A stretch of DNA of 9,195 nucleotides from assembly GCA_046597185.1 (NCBI GenBank), contig JBKJLF010000875.1, positions 1 through 9,195 of the forward strand. Reading direction: 5' to 3'. This document shows positions 4,852 through 9,195 of the stretch, in pieces. Below the pieces are notes generated by a model. It made no database searches and was not told the DNA's origin. It saw nothing but the letters and a program-made list of their open reading frames with translations. The stretch is from CAMBDR01 sp046597185. GTDB lineage: Bacteria > Pseudomonadota > Gammaproteobacteria > Burkholderiales > Burkholderiaceae_D. The position numbers were made by a program, and so were the translations under genes. The first letter of the stretch is position 1; the number at the start of each line of letters is the position of its first letter.

Positions 4852-6657
4852 TCAAAACCAGTCGTCTTGCATTTGTAAGGTGGTGGTATCAATACTGGCC
4901 AGCAAATCCAATTGCTGGCTCACTTTGGGCAGTTCCCAGTGAAAGAAGTACTGGCAAGCTTGCATTTTGCCTTTGTAAAAATCATCTTCCTGCGCATGCG
5001 CCAGCATGGCTTGCTGCAACCAGAACCAGGCAACTGTGATATGCCCCATGGCTTCGAGGTAGAGCGAGGCATTGGCCAGGGTTTTATTCATGTCGCCCGT
5101 TGCGTGCAAGGCTTGGGTGACTTCGACCGCGCGTTGCAAAGCACTGCCCAGCGCGCTGGCATAGCCCGTGAGCGCGGGTACGGCCATTGCCGCAGCGATG
5201 GTGGCTTGCACTTTTTGGGCAAAGGTTTTGAGTAGCAAGCCTTGCTGCATCACCACTTTGCGGCCCAATAAATCCAGACCGTGAATGGCATGCGTTCCTT
5301 CGTGAATCGGATTGAGGCGATTATCCCGATACATTTGTTCCACCGGAAATTCACGCGTATAGCCATAGCCGCCATGCACTTGAATCGCCAGATCATTGGC
5401 GGCCAGACACCATTGCGAAGGCCAGGATTTGGCAATCGGGGTGAGAAAATCGAGCAATAACACCGCTTCCTGCCTTTGCGCTTCGGTTTCAGCGGTTTTT
5501 TCATCATCCACCAGCCGCGCACAATATAAAATCAGTGCCAATCCGCCTTCCACATAGGTTTTTTGCGCCAACAGCATGCGCTTCACATCGGTATGTTGAA
5601 TGATGGGAATTTGCGGGGTTGAAGGGTCTTTGGCTTGCGGATGGCGTCCTTGCGGGCGGTTGCGCGCATAGTCGAGCGCATGCAGGTAGCCGGTGTAGCC
5701 CAACATCACGGCACCCAAACCGACTCCGATACGCGCTTCATTCATCATGCTGAACATATAACCCAAGCCATGATGTTCTTTGCCAACCAGATAGCCAATC
5801 GCCCCGCCCTGCTCGTTGGGTTGGAACTTGCCTTCACCAAAATTGAGCAGGCAATTGGTAGTGCCGCGATACCCCATTTTATGGTTTAAGCCCGCCAACA
5901 CCACATCATTGCGCGGCCCCAGGCTGCCATCTTCCTGCACCAAAAATTTGGGCACGATGAATAATGAGATACCCTTCACGCCGGGAATCAATTTGCCATC
6001 CGGGCCGGGTACTTTGGCCAATACCAAATGAATGATGTTTTCTGAAATCGATTGCTCGCCGCCGGAAATCCACATTTTATTGCCGAACAGACGGTAACTA
6101 CCATCCTCTTGCGGCTGCGCCCGGGTGGTGATGTCGGACAGGCTGGAACCGGCTTGCGGCTCCGACAAACACATGGTGCCAAAAAAACGCCCTTGCAACA
6201 TGGGCCGCACAAAGGTATCAATTTGCTGTGCGCTACCGTATTTGAGCAGGGTGTTGGCATTGCCGATGGTTAAAAACGCATAGCCGGTGCTACTCACATT
6301 GGCGGCGAAAAAGAAGGCCGACAAGGCTTTTTCCACCACCACCGGCAATTGCATGCCGTCGTATTCATAGTCTTGCCCCGCCGCCATTAAACCGGCCTCG
6401 CAAAAGGCCCGCAGGGCGGTGGCAATTTCCGGGTTGAGGTGGACGTTTTTACCATCAAAATGCGGTTCGATCTGGTCGTTTTTGCGATAGTGTGGGGCGA
6501 ACAGATCGGTCGCGATTTGTTCGCCCGTATCGAGCGCCGCATCGAAGCTCTCGCGATTATGATCAGCATAGTGGCTACGGCTGCATAATTGCTCAACCTG
6601 CAGCCATTCGTAGAGTAAAAACGTGAGGTCACGTCGCGATAAAAGTTTCGATTGCAT
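4852..6657 (-). CDS. Acyl-CoA dehydrogenase, large AcdA/DmdC-type (~600 residues)
   Basis: This is a 601-residue FAD-dependent acyl-CoA dehydrogenase, introducing the alpha-beta double bond of an acyl-CoA and passing electrons to ETF. Parts in order: the N-terminal extension typical of the long subfamily (RRDLTFLLYEWL, 8-19), alpha-helical domain, middle domain with CLSEPQAGSSLSDITTRA (163-180) and KMWISGGEQ (194-202), C-terminal helical domain with QVHGGYGYTREFPVEQMYRD (426-445), and the long-form C-terminal extension (about 470-601). Glu453 in NPIHEGTHAIHG is the likely catalytic base, by the position known for DmdC-like enzymes. Length and domain order match 3-methylmercaptopropionyl-CoA dehydrogenase (DmdC) and related AcdA proteins; the substrate could equally be a medium- or long-chain or branched acyl-CoA. 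It starts 39 bases after the thiolase stop; the ribosome site is weak (CCTGAG). Confidence 0.93.
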   Translation of the reverse strand: MQSKLLSRRDLTFLLYEWLQVEQLCSRSHYADHNRESFDAALDTGEQIATDLFAPHYRKNDQIEPHFDGKNVHLNPEIATALRAFCEAGLMAAGQDYEYDGMQLPVVVEKALSAFFFAANVSSTGYAFLTIGNANTLLKYGSAQQIDTFVRPMLQGRFFGTMCLSEPQAGSSLSDITTRAQPQEDGSYRLFGNKMWISGGEQSISENIIHLVLAKVPGPDGKLIPGVKGISLFIVPKFLVQEDGSLGPRNDVVLAGLNHKMGYRGTTNCLLNFGEGKFQPNEQGGAIGYLVGKEHHGLGYMFSMMNEARIGVGLGAVMLGYTGYLHALDYARNRPQGRHPQAKDPSTPQIPIIQHTDVKRMLLAQKTYVEGGLALILYCARLVDDEKTAETEAQRQEAVLLLDFLTPIAKSWPSQWCLAANDLAIQVHGGYGYTREFPVEQMYRDNRLNPIHEGTHAIHGLDLLGRKVVMQQGLLLKTFAQKVQATIAAAMAVPALTGYASALGSALQRAVEVTQALHATGDMNKTLANASLYLEAMGHITVAWFWLQQAMLAHAQEDDFYKGKMQACQYFFHWELPKVSQQLDLLASIDTTTLQMQDDWF

Positions 6658-6680
6658 AAGCGTACTCAGGGTAGATGATG

Positions 6681-6704
6681 GGCGAAAAATATCGCCTTAG
6701 GCGA
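6681..6704 (-). other. Overlapping hairpins at the thiolase stop codon
   Basis: On the minus strand TCGCC-TAA-GGCGA (6692-6704) forms a five-pair hairpin with the thiolase stop codon as its loop and TATTTTT just after it. The downstream TCGCC (read on the minus strand at 6681-6685) gives the GGCGA at 6692-6696 a second possible partner, so the two hairpins exclude each other. This could be a partial terminator or an mRNA stability element between the first two operon genes. Stems are short. Confidence 0.3.
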
Positions 6705-7875
6705 CTTCGAATAAACCTGCTGCACCTTGGCCGCCGCCAATACACATGGTGACCACCACATATTTCACCCCGCGTCGTTTGCCTTCGATCAGTGCGTGCC
6801 CGATCAGGCGCGAGCCGGAGACGCCGTAAGGATGGCCGACCGCAATCGCGCCGCCATTGACATTCAGGCGATCCATCGCAATGCCCAGCTTGTCGGCGCA
6901 ATACAGCACTTGCACCGCAAAGGCTTCGTTAAGCTCCCACAAGCCAATGTCAGAGACGTTCAAACCCGCTTTTTTGAGTAATTTGGGAATGGCAAACACC
7001 GGGCCGATGCCCATTTCATCCGGTTCGCAACCGGCCACCGCAAAGCCACGGAAAATACCTAACACTGGCAAATTGCGCGCTGCTGCAATTTTGTCGCTGG
7101 TCAAAATCTGGATCGAGGCGCCGTCTGAAAACTGGCTGGCATTGCCTGCTGAAATCACGCCACCGGGCACGGCGGTGCGAATTTTTGAGACCGCTTCAAG
7201 CGTGGTATCGGCACGGATACCTTCATCGTTGGCAATCGTCACTTCTTTACTCATCAAGCGGCCCGACGCTTTGTCGGCCACGCCCATTATCGTGGTCATT
7301 GGGACGATTTCATCCACAAACAAGCCCGCAGCCAGCGCGGCGCTAGCGCGTTGCTGGCTTTGCGTACCATATTCATCTTGCCGCTCACGGCTGATTTGGT
7401 AACGCTTTGCCACGTTTTCCGCCGTTTGCAACATCGGCCAATACAGCGCCGGTTTGTTTTCACTGAGCCAGGTTTCAAAAATCATGTGCTGATTGGCTTC
7501 TTGCTGCACGCAAGAAATCGATTCGACCCCGCCTGCCGCAAACATATCGCCTTCACCGGCAATAATGCGCTGTGCCGCCAAAGCCACAGTTTGTAGGCCA
7601 GATGAGCAAAAGCGATTGACCGTCATACCGCCAGTGGTAACCGGGCAACCGCCACGCAAGGCGATTTGGCGTGCAATATTGTGGCCGGTTGCGCCTTCGG
7701 GCGTGGCACAGCCCATGATCACATCTTCTATTTCTGCCGGATCGACACCCGCCCTGGCAATGGCAGCGCTTAGTACATGGCCACCCAGAGTGGCACCATG
7801 GGTCATATTGAAAGCACCTTTCCAGGACTTGGCAAGGGCGGTACGGGCGGTCGAAACAATCACGGCATCAGTCAT
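6697..7875 (-). CDS. Acetyl-CoA acyltransferase (thiolase)
   Basis: This 392-residue thiolase has the normal length for the family. It cleaves a 3-ketoacyl-CoA with CoA to acetyl-CoA and a shortened acyl-CoA, or condenses two acetyl-CoA in reverse. Catalytic residues are in the expected places: Cys90 in VNRFCSSGLQT, His348 in VGHPYGVSGS and Cys378 in MCIGGGQGA (the biosynthetic Zoogloea enzyme uses Cys89, His348 and Cys378). NEAFA is present in the C-terminal half. The start is the ATG at 7875 (MTDAVIVSTART), with GGAG six bases upstream; an in-frame ATG at 7959 would add 28 Cys-rich residues unlike any thiolase N-terminus and would run through the operator-like repeat. It is the first gene of the operon, next to an acyl-CoA dehydrogenase, so a degradative role is more likely than polyhydroxyalkanoate synthesis; no phaB or phaC is in view. 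Confidence 0.94.
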   Translation of the reverse strand: MTDAVIVSTARTALAKSWKGAFNMTHGATLGGHVLSAAIARAGVDPAEIEDVIMGCATPEGATGHNIARQIALRGGCPVTTGGMTVNRFCSSGLQTVALAAQRIIAGEGDMFAAGGVESISCVQQEANQHMIFETWLSENKPALYWPMLQTAENVAKRYQISRERQDEYGTQSQQRASAALAAGLFVDEIVPMTTIMGVADKASGRLMSKEVTIANDEGIRADTTLEAVSKIRTAVPGGVISAGNASQFSDGASIQILTSDKIAAARNLPVLGIFRGFAVAGCEPDEMGIGPVFAIPKLLKKAGLNVSDIGLWELNEAFAVQVLYCADKLGIAMDRLNVNGGAIAVGHPYGVSGSRLIGHALIEGKRRGVKYVVVTMCIGGGQGAAGLFEVA

Positions 7876-7908
7876 CAGAGTCTCCAAATGTAAGAAGGAA
7901 TACAGGCG

Positions 7909-7934
7909 ATTGTGGCATAGATTTCTGCCACAAT
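7909..7934. repeat. Perfect inverted repeat ATTGTGGCA-N8-TGCCACAAT, operator candidate
   Basis: Nine-base perfect arms lie at 7909-7917 and 7926-7934 around an eight-base spacer. The site is just downstream of the predicted thiolase operon start of transcription and 33 bases before the thiolase ATG, where a bound repressor would block transcription. As RNA it would form a nine-pair hairpin, but no T-run follows on either strand, so it is not a terminator. The binding protein is not in the window. Confidence 0.5.
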
Positions 7935-7952
7935 TTGAACATGTGCAGCAGA

Positions 7953-7981
7953 ATAACACAATTTAGCACGGTCGTTCGCAA
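7953..7981 (-). promoter_or_regulatory. Predicted promoter of the acyl-CoA catabolism operon
   Basis: On the minus strand TTGCGA (7976-7981) and TGTTAT (7953-7958) are separated by 17 bases; each matches the sigma70 consensus at four of six positions. Transcription would start near 7946, giving a leader of about 70 bases that includes the inverted repeat at 7909-7934. Confidence 0.4.
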
Positions 7982-8141
7982 ATTTTTGTTGAAAACCACA
8001 CCTTCAATCAATTTTGTCTGCCAAGCTGCTTTCTGGCCAAAGCAAGTATTTTTGACGCAAAAAAACCACTCCGACACGATATTTTTGTTTTTTGTAGAGA
8101 AAACAAGAGTTCCGCGCGCTTCTTCGTACCAAGTTACGCAC

Positions 8142-8165
8142 CAACGTCACGTTGCCCACTATAAT
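8142..8165 (+). promoter_or_regulatory. Transporter promoter -10 box with adjacent inverted repeat
   Basis: A consensus TATAAT at 8160-8165 stands 38 bases before the transporter ATG. The perfect inverted repeat CAACG-TCA-CGTTG (8142-8154) ends five bases before it and so occupies the spacer and part of the -35 zone; no good -35 hexamer is visible. A regulator bound here would compete with RNA polymerase. The repeat differs from the one before the thiolase. Confidence 0.45.
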
Positions 8166-8203
8166 TGATTTGCTTTTTTCAAAATTTCTGATTGGAGTCG
8201 CAT

Positions 8204-9195
8204 ATGGCAACTGCACAAAGTGATACCCACGTTATCACCCCGGAAGAGCGTAAGGTGATCTTTGCTTCTTCTTTAGGTACCGTATTTGAATGGTACGATT
8301 TTTATCTTTACGGCACGCTTGCTGTATTTTTTGCGCCAGTATTTTTCCCCAAGGGTAATGATACGGCCAATCTACTGGCCTCTCTTGCGACCTTTGGTGC
8401 TGGCTTTGCGGTACGCCCGTTTGGTGCTTTGGTGTTTGGCCGCCTGGGTGATATGATCGGACGAAAATACACTTTCCTGATAACCATTGTGCTGATGGGG
8501 GTCGCGACTGCTGCCGTGGGTATTGTGCCCACCTACGAAACCATCGGCGTGGCGGCACCAATCATTTTGGTGCTGTTGCGCCTGATCCAGGGTTTAGCCT
8601 TGGGGGGTGAGTATGGCGGGGCCGCGACCTATGTGGCCGAACATGCCCCCAACAATAAGCGCGGCAGCTACACCAGTTGGATTCAAACGACGGCCACGCT
8701 CGGTTTTTTCCTGTCACTAATCGTGATCCTAGGCTTCCGCTATTTCATGGATGCCAAACAGTTTGCCGAATGGGGCTGGCGGCTGCCGTTCCTAATCTCG
8801 ATCATTTTATTGATCGTATCGATTTACATCCGCCTGCAACTGGCTGAATCACCGGTATTCCAGCGTATGAAAGCTGAAGGCAAACATTCCAAAAAGCCGT
8901 TGATGGAATCGTTTGGCGAATGGGGCAATGCCAAAATCGTGTTGCTATCCCTGTTTGGCGCGACCGCAGGCCAAGGCGTTGTGTGGTACACCGGGCAATT
9001 CTATGCACTTTACTTCCTGACCACGACCTTGAAAGTGGATTTCAAAACAGCGTATTTGTTGATTGCTGCCGCCTTATTGATCGGCACCCCATTCTTCGTG
9101 GTATTTGGCAAGCTATCAGACAAAATTGGTCGCAAATGGATCATGATGAGCGGCTGTTTGCTGGCGGCGATCACCTATTTCCCCTTGTATGGGGC
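8204..9195 (+). CDS. MHS-type major facilitator transporter, 3' end outside the window
   Basis: This inner-membrane transporter is open for 330 codons to the right edge. GGAG six bases before the ATG fixes the start. Features of the metabolite:H+ symporter branch: FEWYDFYLYG in the first membrane segment (28-37), the loop 2-3 motif GRLGDMIGRK (79-88), RLIQGLALGGEYGG (126-139), and the second-half repeat GKLSDKIGRK (302-311). About eight segments are present; the remainder is cut off. Family members (ProP, KgtP and ShiA types) import organic acids, betaines or related solutes with protons. The divergent acyl-CoA catabolic operon suggests it imports the acid that is activated and degraded, but specificity cannot be read from this sequence. 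The window contains WYTGQFYALYFL (261-272) in the sixth to eighth segment region. Confidence 0.9.
   Translation, partial: MATAQSDTHVITPEERKVIFASSLGTVFEWYDFYLYGTLAVFFAPVFFPKGNDTANLLASLATFGAGFAVRPFGALVFGRLGDMIGRKYTFLITIVLMGVATAAVGIVPTYETIGVAAPIILVLLRLIQGLALGGEYGGAATYVAEHAPNNKRGSYTSWIQTTATLGFFLSLIVILGFRYFMDAKQFAEWGWRLPFLISIILLIVSIYIRLQLAESPVFQRMKAEGKHSKKPLMESFGEWGNAKIVLLSLFGATAGQGVVWYTGQFYALYFLTTTLKVDFKTAYLLIAAALLIGTPFFVVFGKLSDKIGRKWIMMSGCLLAAITYFPLYG

Larger units (their letters stand above)
7876..8203. other. Divergent control region between thiolase operon and transporter
   Basis: This 328-base AT-rich stretch has no convincing gene. It holds one predicted promoter for each direction (7953-7981 minus, TATAAT at 8160 plus) and two different perfect inverted repeats (7909-7934 and 8142-8154). 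A small hairpin TGCTTT-CTGGCC-AAAGCA at 8027-8044 lies between them, and several A or T tracts (8048-8053, 8059-8065, 8082-8093) could bend the DNA. Confidence 0.6.

Noticed and set aside
6697..7875. Thiolase as PhaA of a polyhydroxyalkanoate operon
   Set aside because: No phaB/phaC-type synthase accompanies it; the next gene is an acyl-CoA dehydrogenase, which points to catabolism, although the FabG-like SDR alone could not exclude it.
7876..7959. A 28-residue N-terminal extension of the thiolase from an upstream in-frame ATG
   Set aside because: The extension is Cys-rich and unlike thiolases, has no ribosome site, and spans the predicted promoter and operator; GGAG before the ATG at 7875 decides the start.
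8027..8044. TGCTTT-CTGGCC-AAAGCA hairpin in the divergent control region as a terminator
   Set aside because: Six AT-leaning pairs, and the T tract begins several bases away; no transcript is known to end there.
8052..8083. TTGACG at 8052 as the -35 of a second plus-strand promoter for the transporter
   Set aside because: No acceptable -10 hexamer at 16-18 bases spacing.

Overview
The window reads as ordinary chromosomal DNA of a Gram-negative proteobacterium. Base composition is moderate (roughly half GC by eye), genes are tightly packed, Shine-Dalgarno sites are of the GGAG type, and the proteins are typical of the phylum: a NarL/FixJ-type regulator, a large AcdA/DmdC-type acyl-CoA dehydrogenase and an MHS-family transporter. 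A betaproteobacterium is my best guess, but that is an impression from the proteins, not a demonstrated placement. I see no rRNA, tRNA, CRISPR array, insertion sequence or integrase.

Left part (1-2626): a two-component signalling locus. A membrane histidine kinase lies on the minus strand (1198 to the left edge, 3' end cut off). Immediately upstream on the same strand is a 53-codon open reading frame (1232-1393) with a good ribosome binding site and a plausible promoter; I do not recognise it. A LuxR-type response regulator (1804-2565) is transcribed divergently. The 410-base gap holds promoter-like sites, three short palindromes and a weak terminator-like hairpin. The small ORF next to a sensor with about six membrane segments is the most interesting feature, because it resembles the layout of peptide-pheromone sensor loci. 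That reading is inference.

Middle part (2593-7875): five minus-strand genes in an apparent operon, in transcription order thiolase, acyl-CoA dehydrogenase, SDR with predicted NADP preference, SDR with predicted NAD preference, and hotdog-fold acyl-CoA thioesterase. Gaps are 4-43 bases. Together they look like a pathway for oxidising an acyl-CoA substrate. The enoyl-CoA hydratase and acyl-CoA ligase of a full beta-oxidation set are absent from the window. The operon ends at a hairpin terminator shared with the convergent response-regulator gene.

Right part (7876-9195): a 328-base divergent control region and the start of an MHS-type major facilitator transporter that runs off the right edge. 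The control region has a recognisable promoter for each direction, each with its own perfect inverted repeat. This suggests that uptake of an organic acid (or similar solute) and its acyl-CoA catabolism are separately or jointly repressed. The substrate cannot be read from the sequence.
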